A DNA stretch of 64,000 nt, from the NCBI GenBank assembly GCA_951802425.1, contig OX637794.1, positions 4,774,001 through 4,838,000 on the forward strand, given 5' to 3'. The stretch is from Clavaria fumosa (Eukaryota > Basidiomycota > Agaricomycetes > Agaricales > Clavariaceae). The translations under genes were made by a program, and so were the position numbers. Shown one piece after another: positions 24,901 through 36,901 of this stretch; the stretch's first letter is position 1, and each line of letters opens with the position of its first letter. A model generated the notes under the pieces. The model was not told the DNA's origin, ran no database searches, and saw nothing but the letters and a program-made list of their open reading frames with translations.

Positions 24901-24996
24901 TGGGAGTCGTTCCATGGGGAAATGGTTCCGATTGGCGAAACTGTGGTCCATGACTGAGGTTGTACTGCCACTGTCGATAAGCACTTTCCCGTGCAC
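21960..24996 (-). pseudogene. pol polyprotein of young Gypsy (protease-RT-RNase H-integrase-chromodomain), frameshifted near C-terminus
   Basis: Open from 24,996 to about 22,300. The protease active site is IDSGSTTSV near residue 8. RT has PYQSQIYP, SPLFFKNKGDKLRPVVDY and an intact YIDD box. RNase H begins with IEMDTSKIATSATLYQQ. The integrase has an HHCC finger (HHSARTTVHPG...ACDVC), WDLIGP, VSDRGGQF and ERANQEVE, so the catalytic D, D and E are retained. After AAHDRLQDVL at about 22,300 the frame shifts and roughly 50-70 family residues are missing. The VGPFPVEEKVGTSAYRL barrel and a chromodomain (YLVSWVVYPPEENTWEPLENL) continue in another frame to the stop at 21,960. A small deletion explains this. 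Confidence 0.88.
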
Positions 24997-25171
24997 GGCT
25001 CTACTCGGGAAGGCGGGGGGGGGAGATTCGAACTCTGAATTCGAGTTGGGCTGTTTCTTGGCGGCCCACTATTTTCGTCATCCTTAGAAGCAGTTTGGGA
25101 GACGAGTCAGAGACTGGCATTGTCGCGGTACTAATACAGGGGGGGGGACTTAGGCGGGGAAGCTGCTTCCT

Positions 25172-26056
25172 TCATTCCTCGCCTGCGGGAAAATCCGCCT
25201 TCGCCTCTTTCAGCGCCCCGAGTTCCTTATCCTTCACCTCGATGGTGTCGCGGAGCTGGGCCACCAGGGCCTCAAGCTCATCGGCGGTCATGGTCGAGGT
25301 GTCGTTGGCCCGGACGTCGATTCGGGGAACTCGAGGGGGCTTACGAGGGAGCGGGCAGTTGCGTGCGAGGTGGCCGGGCTGCTGGCAATTGTAACAATTG
25401 CTGTGTGACAGAATCCGGTCGACCTGCATTGCATTTGGGTCGTGTTGTGGAGGCGCGGAAGGTCACGGGGCCGGGCGATCGGGTGGTTTCGCGTAGACAA
25501 TCTGCCGGGCAGGGCACATGGCGTCGTGACGTTCGAGCATTAAGTCGATGGCAAGGGCCTTCCTCTTCCAGGCAGAATAGTTGGGTGGAAGGGCAGCAGC
25601 GGCATAGATGCGATCGGTGATATTGTAGTTGAGGGCGGGTTCGAGGAGGGTGACGAGGAGGTCTCTGTGAGTTTGCTCAGAGAGTTTGGCCTTTGCAATT
25701 AGCTGGTCGAACTCTGTCAGGAACTCTTTTACCGGGGGTTTACCTTGCTTAAGCTTCCCAAGCTTAAGGTAGGCGTTCTCCTTCTCTACCAAGTCCGAAA
25801 ACTCGGCATCCATGCTTCCTCTGAAGACCGCCCAGGTGGGGCACGAGGCGGGGGCTGCAACTATTTTCTCGACCACAGAGTTGGCCCAGTCTCTGGCATG
25901 TCCTCCGCGCATCTGGTTCAGGGCAAACAAAATTCGTTTTAGGTCCATGTTGAACCTATCTGGCTCGGCGAGGAAGAAGACATTGAGCTGCCAAACAAAA
26001 GTCCGGTAGGCAACGCTGCTCCCGTCGAAGGGGGTGATGGTGAATCCGCTAGACAT
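25172..26056 (-). pseudogene. gag of young Gypsy, capsid plus zinc knuckle, frameshifted
   Basis: Starts at ATG 26,056 (MSSGFTITPFDG). The capsid-like domain runs from VAYRTFVWQLNVFF through GGHARDWANSVVEKI and VKEFLTEFDQLIAKAKL to ALPPNYSAWKRKALAID. The first frame ends at 25,463; the nucleocapsid with a CCHC knuckle (CYNCQQPGHLARNC, about 25,350-25,400) continues in another frame to 25,172. A frameshift near 25,450 therefore separates capsid and knuckle. The ATG overlaps the stop of the upstream ORF. Confidence 0.83.
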
Positions 26057-26828
26057 TGTATCCGCGGAGTTCCTCGTTGATGTCCGGGAGTTCCGTTGAG
26101 TCGGAGGCGAAGGAGACGGAGGAGACTGAGGAGGGGGAGAAGGAGTCCGAGGTGACGGGGGATTGAGTTGAACGGGGAGGGCAAGGTTCGTGGGTGGTGG
26201 CGAGGGTGCTCTGCTGGCCGAGGGCATCCTGAAGACTTCTTCGGATATCTGAAGCAGGCCGAGGCCAGGCACTAGGATACGCTCGGGGGTTGATGGGTGC
26301 CCAAGAGGCGAGTCGGGGCAGGTTTCGGCTGGTGTTGATGACGAGCCAAGCGTTGGCTGTGCGTGCTCGTAGGAAACGCTCAGGGGCGTCAGTCTGAACC
26401 GAGGCGGTGGTGTAGGTAGGGGGTCGTGGGGTAGGAGCGGGCGAGGGCGTTCTCGGCGGGGACTCGATGTTTTCGATGTCCTCAACTGTCAGGCCTTCGG
26501 TAGCCTGATGGAATATCTCTTGGTTAAGGGTGGCGGTAAGTAGCGTGGGAAATTCTCTGTGGAAGTAGCCTGGGTGGAGCTTCTGCTCACAGATCTCTCT
26601 TGAAGACCAAGGTCTGGGTTTGATAAACTGTCGTTTGACTGAACGATAAATGGTGCTCCGCGGCAGTCGTCCATCTGGGGAGTTGCAGCGAGTGATGGGT
26701 ACCGGTGTATGGCGATCGATGTAGCGAAGAGCAAAAAAGCGGTGTTGCTTCTGCCTGTCTGTGAGGCCTAGGGGTTCTGGCAAGTTATTCTTTCTCAACG
26801 TTTGAGAATCCAGTTTGGCGAATAGCAA
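26049..26828 (-). CDS. ORF upstream of gag in the young Gypsy, Pro/Ser-rich, unknown
   Basis: A 259-codon frame precedes gag. It begins about 120 nt inside the 5' LTR end and stops with TAG inside the gag start codon region, so the two overlap by 8 nt (sequence AATGTCTAG). The middle is rich in Pro, Thr and Ser (ESPPRTPSPAPTPRPP) and the end is acidic. I recognise no domain. Basidiomycete Gypsy elements often have a Pro-rich N-terminal gag extension, so this may be such an extension separated by one frameshift. Confidence 0.5.
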   Translation of the reverse strand: MLFAKLDSQTLRKNNLPEPLGLTDRQKQHRFFALRYIDRHTPVPITRCNSPDGRLPRSTIYRSVKRQFIKPRPWSSREICEQKLHPGYFHREFPTLLTATLNQEIFHQATEGLTVEDIENIESPPRTPSPAPTPRPPTYTTASVQTDAPERFLRARTANAWLVINTSRNLPRLASWAPINPRAYPSAWPRPASDIRRSLQDALGQQSTLATTHEPCPPRSTQSPVTSDSFSPSSVSSVSFASDSTELPDINEELRGYNV

Positions 26829-26949
26829 GGGTCACGGCTTTCCAGGTACGTTAGGAGGGCCGGGCAAGTTTGGTTGGAGTCGGTCATCAATGTCGGGACG
26901 TCGCGGACGTCGAGTTGGGATGAGGGACGGGGTTCAGACTTTGATATTA

Positions 26950-27541
26950 TGTCACGGTCGATCCTAAATCTGGAGCTCAAAGGTCACGAAGGTCACGTGA
27001 ATAGCTGACATAAAGGCTCAATGAGGAGGTAGAAAGAGGCAATTTCTGGAGAATATCAAAGTCTGAGGAATACATGCTAAGTGTCTACTCATATATATAC
27101 TGGAGTACAATATTGGTATAAGGTAGTAAGAGAAAACATACAATGGGAGCGACGGTAGGGAGGAAATGAAAGTATCCGGACAACGATCGTGAAGTCGCCA
27201 TGGTCCCAGGAAGGGAAACGTCGGTCGGCGGGGGAACGGGATAGCGGTACAAGGGCACCAGGGGAACAGGAAGTCATCATGGGAAGGAGATGGGGATGCC
27301 AAGGGGACGGGATAGCAGTAAAGGTGGGGCGCGGGAGAGAACAAGGTCACATTAGGAATGGTTGCTTGATGGGCGATGTTAGGTGTCAGCTTGTTGACAG
27401 GGTGATGGCATCCCACTTGATGTGCCATCACATATTTGGGCCGTACTGTCGGTGGTAGTCACGTGAGTTCTCGTGACTTACTGATCATGTGACAGGTCAC
27501 GTGTCCGCGAGCTTTGAGGATCACGTGATGTCACCGCGACA
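26950..27541 (-). repeat. 5' LTR of the young Gypsy (592 bp)
   Basis: Direct repeat of 21,321-21,948 with two short deletions. In element orientation it starts TGTCGCGGTGACATC and ends ACCGTGACA, followed by the putative primer-binding region TAATATCAAAGTC, which I cannot match to a tRNA by eye. Confidence 0.9.
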
Positions 27542-30446
27542 TTGTGGAGGAGATGAAGTGTGAATTTGATGATCTAAATGACTGTGCGATTGCTCTTGCC
27601 AATATTGCAGGGTTGAAACAGGGTGCCATGACAGCACCAGAGTTCTTTGCAAAATCTGAGACACTGTTCCAACAGGCGAAGTTGAGTGCAGAGAAGGACT
27701 CAGGAATCCTAGTCCATTGGCTGGAGTTGAACCTGAGTAGGAGGTTGGTGGAGAGAATCTATGGTGTCTCCCTGATGCCAGAGACATATGGAGGATGGAA
27801 AGTGCTGGCAGAAAGACTGGATGCCCAGCAAAGGCAATTTGACACAATAGTCATGGAATGGACACTGCGACCCATCGCAACCCCCGTGCAACCCACCGTG
27901 ACCTTTTCGTGACCTGCTGCAACCCTCTCACACCCTCTGAATGTGGCCATGGGCCGTGGATGTGCCCCTGCTGATGAGAGACATTGTTTCTGATGCCACC
28001 AGATTGGGCATGCTGTCCAATTCTGTCCCCTGCCCGATATGCATCTGCAGGTCCCAAGGGCCCAAACCTGTGCAGTACCAGGTGCCCCCCAAATGGCAGA
28101 GGAGTATGAGAAAGAGAGGAGGGCTCCTGCTGGGGAGAAGAACTGTGCCAGCCCCCATTCCGTCCCTGTGCCTGCGGCAAGTATACCCCAATATACTATC
28201 GTGCAGCAGAGACATACCCAAATTGGGGCTGAGGTGAAGGAGGAAGTGAGGCTGGCAGAGCACCCAACCATGGTGCAGCCAGAAGTGGGGAAACACATGC
28301 CACAAGAGCTAGCCATCCAGGTGCACTTGGAGGCTCTCAGCACTGGCAAGGGGGCTACGACGAAGGCCCTTGTCAACTCAGGATGCATCAACTGCTTCAT
28401 GGACCTGGAGTGGGCAAGAAGAGCATGTACAATGTGGATGGGTCACAGAATAGAGAGGGTAAAATCCAGTATGGAATCGAGCTGCTGGTGATGATGGGTG
28501 ACCATTGTGAACAGATCCACTTCCTGCTAGGGAAGATCCAAACCCACAAAGTCATCCTTGGGCATGACTGGCTCAAGCGACACAACCCCGACATCAACTG
28601 GAAGAAGGCAGAGCTGAGCCTTACCCGCTGCCCCCCACAGTGTTCTCCATCCCCACAAGCCCCTGCACCCCTGAAAATGAGTACCCTCACATCTGCGAGT
28701 ATTTTGGACACCCATTTTCCCAACTCTGGCCCTACCCCTGATTGGCCCAGCCACTACCCTTTGGTTTTTAGTGAAGCAAAGTGGGATGAGCTTCCCCGCT
28801 CCCTACCGAACTTCGATATTAAAATTGAGTTCAAAAAGGACCCTGAGCACCTCTCCTCTAAGCTATACTCACTGACACAGCAGGAGATGGTGGAGATGAA
28901 CTGTTGGGTGGATGAGCAGCTTGCTTCTGGACGAATCTGGCCCTCGAAATCCTCATATGCCAGCCCCTTCTTCTTCAAACATGAGAAGGACAAGCTGCAG
29001 CCAATTATCAACTACTTGAGGCTGAATGCAGACCTGGTCAAGGACAAGTACCCCCTTCCCCACATCTGAGACACAGTGGATGTGCTTAAGGGAGCATTGA
29101 TCTACTCTAAAATTGATGCAAAGGGAGGTTTCCCATCCATGCAGGTCTGGCTGGAGCACCAGCACTGCTGTGCCTTCCTGACACCTCATGGACTCTTTGA
29201 ACCTGCAGTTATGTGGTTTGGACTACAGAATGCCCCTGCCACCTTCCAACACTTCATGAATCACATGTTGAGGGAGGAGATTGCAGGAGGACATGTGAGG
29301 GCCTATGTGGATGATGTCATTGTGTTTGCAGAGGACTTGGCTACACACCGGTACTGGATGGATCGAGTCTTGAGGAAGTTTGGAGAGAATGGGTTGTGTC
29401 TCAAACTCAGTAAATGCAAGTTTGAGAAGAGTGAGATCATCTTCCTGGGGATGAAGATCTCTCACAACTGGCTAGAGCATGACCCAGCCAAGGGTGCAGC
29501 AGTCCGAGATTGGCCACATCCTAGGAATGTGAAGGATGTCCAGAGGTTCAATGGGATGTTGAATGACCTCTGCCAGCACATCCCGAATCTTTCTGCCCAG
29601 GCAAAGCCACTCTTCTGGCTGACTGGGAATGTTCCATGGAAATGGGAGGAGGAGGAGGAAGCAGCCTTCCGAGATCTCCGTCAGGCACTTGTATCAGCCC
29701 CGGTCTTGGCTCTGCCTCAGGACAAAGGGAGATGGAAGGTAGAGACAGATGTGAGTAACCTGTCGACTGGTGGAGTGCTCTCGCAGCAGCAGACAGATGG
29801 AACCTGGAGAGTTGTTGACTATATCTCCAAGGCCCTCACTGCAGCTGAGAAGAACTACAATGTGTATGACAAGGAGTTCTTGGCTGTGATTCAGGCACTT
29901 TGTGAGTGGCAGGTGTACCTCATTGGAGCAGATGAGACAATTGAGATCTGGATGGACCATGTGAACCTCCAGTACTTCCAGAAGCCCCAGAAGTTGAAAC
30001 TGAGGCAGGTCCGTTGGGTTGGAGAGCTCCAGTGCTTTGACTTTGAGATAAAGTATTGCACTGGCAAGTCGAATACGAAGGCAGATGCACTCTTCGGAGA
30101 CCAGACTATGGAGAGATGGTGGAGGAGGATGCACCAGTGCAGGTTTTCCTGGAAATGGAAGTCTGTGTGTCGTTCACATCAGAAATGGAGACACTACTCC
30201 AGAAAAATAGCACGGTACACATACAGAAGCTGGAGGAGCTTGATGATGAGTGGACGCGAGATCGTGCTGGACTCTGGCGAAAGGGGATAGTCACTTGGGT
30301 CCCCCTAGGAGCTTGTGAGGCTGTCCTCGAGTTTGAGCATGACCTCCCTGCTGCTGGACACCCTGGGCCCTGGAAGTTGAGAGTGGCACTAGTGAAGGGT
30401 TATTGGTGGCCAGACATGGTGAAAGATGCAGATCAGTATGCCCAGG
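27542..30446 (+). pseudogene. gag-pol of the old plus-strand Gypsy, degenerate and 3'-truncated
   Basis: Continues the gag interrupted at 21,320: EEMKCEFDDLNDCAIALANI joins in frame across the insertion, then TAPEFFAKSETLFQQAKLS. The protease/linker region reads VILGHDWLKRHNPDINW. RT has SKLYSLTQQEMVEM, ASPFFFKHEKDKLQPIINY, YSKIDAKGGF and a YVDD box. RNase H reads KVETDVSNLSTGGVLSQQ, and the integrase zinc finger begins at HDLPAAGHPGPWK. Breaks: TGA for Arg at 29,067-29,069, further breaks between 27,850 and 28,380, and a frameshift near 30,090 after KADAL. It ends at 30,446, where the next element's LTR starts; catalytic integrase is missing. The segment is strikingly CpG-poor. Confidence 0.85.
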
Positions 30447-30671
30447 TGTAAGACTCTCTATCCCTCAAAAGAACCAGACTCAATGGTATATTGAGTATGG
30501 TAGTTCTAATTAGAGGGATCTACCCTCTGTGTACAGTCGCAACACAGTATATATAGGCGAGCGGCCCTCTAGGGGCCGCTGATGTAAGCATAGCCAAAGC
30601 GGCTATGCTAGTAGACTATTATAGTATATAGCTTATGTAATATAGGAACAGAAAAGGCCTATAGCCTTACA
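30447..30671 (-). repeat. 3' LTR of the third Gypsy (225 bp)
   Basis: Bounded by TGTAAG...CTTACA inverted ends, immediately next to a purine-rich tract on the element's internal side. It sits directly against the truncated integrase finger of the old plus-strand element, so it probably inserted there. Confidence 0.85.
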
Positions 30672-30788
30672 CCCTCCCCCTCCAGAGAGGCCCCAACCAG
30701 AGGCGACATGTGGGTGGTGTGGGACGACAAGCAGGATCGTATAATAATTTACAAGGGGCGCATCCCCTTGGGCAGGGTTACTGCCATG

Positions 30789-33122
30789 TCACTGGGTGCA
30801 ATCCCCTCCTGGGGCCTTCGCCTGGTGCTGACGGGCCCTACCCGGTGGTCTGTGCGACCTGCCCCCAGTTGGACAGCATGTCATGAGCGGCATGCCCCAG
30901 TGGGGGGTGCCCCAGGTGCCGCTGTCTCGTCTTGTGGGGTAGGCATATTTTTCAAGAGCTTGGACGCTTAGTCTGTCCAAGCCCTGCTTGTAGTCACATG
31001 GCGGCTCGCCCTCGTCATCGCTCCAGTCAGGTGACAACACAACAGGCCTCTTCACGGCCTTAGCAGCTGATGACTTAGCTGCTTTCTTTTTTTGTTTTTG
31101 AGAGGGCCCCGCACCCTCTGTCTGGGATATTGTTAAACCCCCAATAGGTATTCCTAGGGGGTTTCTAATGGTGGATGTGCTTCCACTGTCTTCCAGGGGC
31201 ACCTCACCCCTCCGTTTGTCTCCTGTCTTTTTGCTCAACCGAAGATGGCACGGACACACCCCATGCCCTATGCACTCTAGCAGTGCATATGTCCAGGGAG
31301 GTACAGGAGGCTTCTCCTGTTCACCCAGTGCTAGCTGGATATCATCGTCCAAGGGGACATTCCCCTTTCGCATGTACTCGTGTGCCCATGTGAGTACAAA
31401 TTCGTCCCAGAGCTCTGTTTCCCCAACGGAGACTCCGGCATCTACAAATGCCTTGATCGTCTGTGCGACGGTTGGCATTATCTTTGTGTTCCAGTGCCTG
31501 GAACGTTGTACAGGGAGCACTCTCCCTTTGATGGCCTGCGTGTATGCCCCCTTTGACACAAAGAGGGCTACAGCCATAGCTAGGAACGGGCGCCGCATTC
31601 GGGCCCGGGACAGTGCGCATGCCATTATGGTGCGCCAGATGGCCACCTTGCATGCAAAGGACAGGGGTGAGTCCCCGTCTTTATCAATACCAAGGATGGC
31701 TGCTCTGCCCATCCTTATGTTGGCGGCCCAGCAGCGCAGGTCTGACACTGCGCCTCTGTCACCTTTCAGATTCATAGGGGGAATTTCCCCCTTCTCCCCT
31801 ACAAAGGAGAGCCACAGCTCTTGGGGGAGCAACGGCTCCCCGGTCTCTACAAACTCCCTAATGGGAGGCGCAACCACTCTTGCTGCTGTCAGCAGCAATG
31901 TCTGGTACAACGGATAGGAGGGTGCTCCCCCTCCTGTGACTTCCAAGGGTCCTGCCCTCAGGGATGGGTCACCCATCCCTCCACTCTCTTGCAACATCTG
32001 CCCCTGCAGATGGTGTGCCACCCGGTCTGCTGATTTCTTGACGCTGGTAGGAACTCTCCAGTTCCTCAACAGCCAGTCCTCAACTGGCGTAGGCAGCTTT
32101 CCTGCTGCCGCATTCTTCTGGGCCTCCTTAATGGCCCATCACATCTTCATTACGGCAGTCATATTGTAACTGCCGTCAGGTGCTCCATGATGCGCCTGCT
32201 GGTTGAGGGCTATCACCTCCTCAACCATCTTCAACTCGACAACCCATGCACCAGGTTTGACGGACATCCCCGATGGCCAGGGATAGCCATCCAGAGCCCT
32301 GTCTGGGCGGGGAGCGTTAAAGGGATAACCTCTTGTTGGAGGCGCAAGCACCATCTCTGCAAATGTTCGTTTATGCCCCAATGAGGCATCAGGGTTCTGC
32401 TGGCTAATACCAGCAGGTGGAAGAGGGGGATACCCCTCCTCAATGTTCATGGGGATGTCCATGTCTCCCATAGGCAGCGCTATGTCTGCGTACGAGACAG
32501 CCATGCAGGCCCTTTTAGGGTCCTGCTCCAAGGGATCCCTTTCAGGTCCCTTCCCTTTCGCCACAGTTCGCAATGTGGCAAGCTCCTCATTGGTGCTTGC
32601 CAACTTCTCTGTCAAGGAGAGAATCTTCTCCTGTGCACTTCTAAGGTCCTCCTCGACCTTATCCAGACTATCATAAGCTTTTTCAAGCTTTTGCCAGTGC
32701 CCGGCGCAAAGGGCATTGCCCTTCTCATATTCCTCACGCAAGTTGTCCAGCTTGCGCTGCATCATCCCAAGCTCCAGCCCAAGTTCATGCCTAGCGCTTT
32801 CCTGCGCTTCCTTAAGCATTTGTTGAAATGCTTCATCCAAGTGCAATAGCGACTTGAAGATGTGACGACAGAACCCAATGCACTGAGTGCACCGGGATCT
32901 GTGAGTGATCGCATGAATCATGCGATCTTGGACCCAGGGGAGGGTTTCCTCCCCTTGCGACAACAACAGCTGGGACAACCCAGCCGTTCCGACGATACTT
33001 GTCGGTAATGAGTTCCCTGGTGTGAGGCCAGGGACGGCGGCAGTGGCAGTAGAGGCGGCGGCGGTAGCAGTGGCGGCATGGGTAGCGCAAGGAGATGGGT
33101 TTTCCCCCATTGGATCATCCAT
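30789..33122 (-). pseudogene. Accessory coiled-coil ORF of the third Gypsy, one in-frame TGA
   Basis: Unknown protein of about 780 residues. Start MDDPMGENPSP at 33,122. An Ala/Thr-rich N-terminus is followed by a small Cys/His motif (RCTQCIGFCRHIF, about 32,870-32,905). A long coiled coil follows (about 32,840-32,570; heptads around LRSAQEKILSLTEKLASTNE), then a linker with SYADIALPMGD. The frame then meets TGA (32,139-32,141; CGA expected) and continues unbroken: AIKEAQKNAAAGKLPTPVED, a helical globular region with WAANIRMGRAAILGIDKDGD, and a basic nuclear-targeting-like KQKKKAAKSSAAKAVKRP. The position between integrase and LTR is where retroviruses place env, but no signal peptide or membrane helix is seen. 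I do not recognise the fold. Confidence 0.7.
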
Positions 33123-33422
33123 TGTAAAAAATGGTTGATGAAGAAAAGAGAAAAAGAGGGCAGGCCCTCTTAAGGTTTTGTACCTTATGGTGGAGCCACC
33201 ATGTGACTCAATCACTGTGGCTAACGACCCTGCAGACTGGCTCGATCGTGTTTACTACTCTGCGCAGGCGCTCCGTCCGTGCTCTGCTTGAGGGCACCTA
33301 GGTAGCACCCTCCATGAGTCTACACCTTGTAGTTCAAGGTAGTGGTCTAGAGCTGCTAGCTCTTTGACTCCCATATACGGCTCCCAAGTCGTATCCCTGA
33401 GGTTCCATCAGACCTCGCATTC

Positions 33423-36400
33423 TCAGTGGCATCCTTCCCACCTATGGCCAATAATGGCGTCTACTAGCCATTCCTCCTTCGAGTCCACACCAAAGTCATA
33501 AAAGACTTTCACTTCACAACATGGGAACAATGCATTGTCGTTTGGCTCATGTCGCTGCAACCGGCTGACATGGAATGTCGGGTGGATTCTCCTCGACTTT
33601 AGCGAGTCAGGGAGCTCCAGCTCGTACATTGACGATTCCGGTCTACATGACTGTATTGAGTAAGGCCCAATAAACTTCAGCATGAGCTTTCTAGCTCGTT
33701 TTTTAGGGAGATTCAAGTTCTCTGTTGAGAGGTAGACTAATTCTCCCTCTCTAAACAGGTGCTCTGCCCATCTATGCTGGTTAGCATAAAATGTCTGGTG
33801 GACGCGACTTTCAATAATCGCATCGTGCGCCATTGCAAGGTTGAGCACGGCTTTCTCCACGAACATCCTTACACCTCTGGGCACTGCCCGGAGGTTGTCT
33901 GGCAGCTCTGCCATCATCTGGGGCATGTACCCATAGGTGAGCTCAAATGGGGCAAACCCCGTCGACGTGCTTATTGACACGTTAATGGCGAATTCAACCA
34001 TTGGGATTTGCTCTGCCCAATCCGTCTGGTCCGGTTGGACCACAGATCAGAGGATCTGAGACACGGATTGGATTGACTGTTCCGTCGCTCCATCTGTCTG
34101 CAGATGGAAAGCTGTGGACATCCGCAGCTTGACACCGAGTAGTCGGTGCATTTCCTGCCAGAAGGCAGAGGTGAATCTAGGATTGCAGTCAGACACGATC
34201 GATCCTGGCAGCCCATGTAGTCTCACTACATGGGTTAGAAAGAGCCAGGCTAGCTCTGCTGCCGTTACCAACACGGTAACTGGTACTAGATGTACCAGTG
34301 AAGTGAGGCAGCAAATCACCACCCAGAGGTAGTCTGCCTCTCTTGACATAGGGAATGGACCTACAAAGTCCATTCCTATTATTCCCAGGGCTGCCTGGGG
34401 ATCGGAAGGGTGTGTAGAAGCCCTTGCGGCTTCTGTGAGGAAGTCTTGCTCATCTGGCACATGCCGCATGATGTACAAAACTTATCGATGTCTTTAGACA
34501 CCAATGGCCACCAGTAGTACCGACAGACATAATCCGTCATTATCCACGACCCCATGTGTCCTAGGACCACATGGGCTTCCTGGATTATTATTCCAGGGAT
34601 GCTTTTTCCTTCATGAAGGGTACGAGGTACGCAGAGCACCTTGTCTCCCTTTTTATTCTTGGAGAAGATCAGGTCCTCCCTGATCTTAAAACCGGTGTAG
34701 TTTCCTGGTTGTTCCAAAATTATTTTGAACAGGCGATCCTGTTCATAGCTGTCACAGATGCTTTGCAGCATCCTGCTATCCCCCCCTTCCATGTGGGGCC
34801 TTAAGGGCACGAGCGTCTCGTCCCTCACATCCCCATCTGCATGGGGCACAGGCAGCGGTTGCTCCTGCTCGGTCTCCTGGTCCGCGGCAGGTGTGCATAC
34901 TCGTAGTGCGCGCACCTCCTCCAGGTGTCCGCGGGGCAATTCATCCCCTTCAGGGTCAAGGTGAACATCTGCCTTCACGTACTCATGATCCGGATGAATC
35001 TCATCCGTCGCGTCATTCATATGGTACCGTGAAAGGCCATCCGCAACCTTGTTGTGCTCACCTTTAATGTAAGTGATGGAGTAATCAAACCTCTCCATAT
35101 ACTCCATCCACCTGGCCTGCCGGCCAGACAAGTGCATTTGGTTCTTAAAGAACCCCAGCACTTCGTGGTCTGTGACCATGTTGATTCGTCTACTGAGGAG
35201 TTTATCCTCCCATTTCTGTAGTGATTCGACAATTGCTAAGGCCTCCCAGTCCCAAGTTTTATGACTAAACTGGGCTGGGCTGAACCTTTTAGACATAAAC
35301 CCCACTGGACAGCAGGTTTCCCATGTCTTTCCCTGGCCATACATGGCCCCTATGCCCGACACTGAGGCGTCACACACGAGCCATATTGGCTCTTGTACCG
35401 CTGCATCTACTGGGTGTAATATTGGTGTTTTACATGCCAATGCCTTAATCATCTCCATGCACTCATCATGGAGTGGTCTCCAGTGAAACGTTCGCATTTC
35501 ACTACACAGACTGGCCAAGGGGCCGGTATAAGCAGACAGATCGGGCATGAACTGTCTGATGTACTGTGCTAATCCGAGGAACCTCTGTACCTTGTTAACG
35601 CTTGTTGGTGTTTTCCAGTTACAGATTTTATCCATTTTATCCACTGTAATGTGGATTCCTCGGGCATCTAAAATATGCCCTAAGCAATCTATGCTCTTCA
35701 CGTATAGTGAGCACTTCTTCTTGCTCAAGAAAAGGCTCGCGCCTTTGAGGGTCTCAAAGACCATTTTTAAGTGACACTCATGGTCCTCCAAGGTCTTGGA
35801 GAAGATGAATACATTGTCTAAGTACACATGCACATACTTTCCCAACTGATGACGAAATATGTGCGTCATCAGGCGCTGGAAGGTAGCAGGGGCATTACAA
35901 TCCCCTATCTGCATCACCTGTGAGAACATGGTGCCCAAGACGGTTGCAAACGCTGTCTTCCACATGTCCTCAGGCTCTATGCATACTTGCTCATACACAT
36001 CTGATAGGTCAATCTTTGACCTATACGTGGGTCTAGCCATGTCCTGTCTGATCTGATCTTGATCAGGCAATGGGGTAATATCCCATACGGTATTCACATT
36101 CCGTTTCCGACAGTCTACCACTGTCCGTAGCAGCGGGTTCCAGCTGCTTTTTGGTATGCATAGCATAGGAGCTGCTTGTGATGCCGCTCCTGCCTCCCAC
36201 CAACTGTTAGTAATATAACGGTTCACTTTCTCAAGGAATTGTTCCTTGAATGCCTCGGCACACTGAGGCAGGTAATAATTATAGACTTTCTTTTCATCTA
36301 TTAATGGTATGCGGTGGTTTACTGCCTGAAATGGCGGCGGTCTGGGGGGAACTCCCCCAAAGAGCTTGGCATACTGGTTAAACCAATACTCACACCTGCC

Positions 36401-36901
36401 TTTGAGGTAGGCGTCGTCTATCTTTACAGAGGCGTTAGCCTCTCCCCCCTTCCAGGGCTCACCCTTATCCCAGGGGCCCGAGTGTAGTCAGCTCTTTTGA
36501 GCTTCCTTCCTCAGCACATTCTTAGCCGACATACGGAGGCATAACGCTTCCGTCTCCTCACTGGGTGACATCGCCTGAAGGGTTTTCCCCTTTCCTTCAC
36601 CAAAGCAGTTGATGTTCACTATATCAAAATACTGGTCCTCTACCAGTATTCCTCCCAAATCCACCACTATGCGGCATCTGCATGTGATCATCGATCGGCT
36701 GCCGATACAGCCGAGTTGGATAGGAACTGGATTATCCAGTTGGAAGGTTGGTACCTTTGTCACCCGGGCAAAGTCCAGGCTCATCAAGTCTGGGGTACTT
36801 CCTGAATCGAAAGCGTGTATGCTTTTACACTGTTCATGGTGATGTAGGCCATGAGGCATTGCCTTGCCTCCCTTGTTGCTACTGGGTGCAATCCTGTCCA
36901 T
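33423..36901 (-). pseudogene. pol of the third Gypsy (protease-RT-RNase H-integrase), inactivated
   Basis: Protease FDSGSTPDLMSL near 36,800. RT starts around NHRIPLIDEKKVYNYYLP (about 36,300) and continues with CIPKSSWNPLLRTVVDCRKRN. The active-site box reads YLDN (Asn codon at 35,815-35,813) instead of YLDD. RNase H reads WLVCDASVSGIGAMYGQ. The integrase has a zinc finger ending CGMCQMSK, MDFVGPFP, VSDCNPRFTS (family SDRDPRF) and EQSIQSV (family ER), then GPYSIQSCRPESSMYELELP to a stop at 33,423. Further breaks lie near 34,050 and 36,480. Most substitutions against consensus are C-to-T or G-to-A at CpG. Confidence 0.87.

Larger units (their letters stand above)
21321..27541 (-). mobile_element. 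Full-length chromodomain Gypsy retrotransposon (young insertion)
   Basis: Both LTRs are present as direct repeats (26,950-27,541 as 5' and 21,321-21,948 as 3' LTR) with TGTC...GACA ends. A perfect 5-bp target duplication TTGTG flanks the element (21,316-21,320 and 27,542-27,546). A purine tract AGGAAGGGGAATA precedes the 3' LTR. Order on the minus strand: upstream ORF, gag with zinc knuckle, protease, RT, RNase H, integrase, chromodomain. CpG dinucleotides are common, unlike in its host. Frameshifts in gag and pol make it non-autonomous as read. Confidence 0.93.

Noticed and set aside
31168..31917. 249-codon plus-strand open frame
   Set aside because: Antisense to the accessory ORF of the third Gypsy, which has the coherent domain-like composition.
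30789..33122. Envelope-like gene in the third Gypsy
   Set aside because: The position would fit, but there is no signal peptide, membrane helix or glycoprotein-like cysteine pattern.
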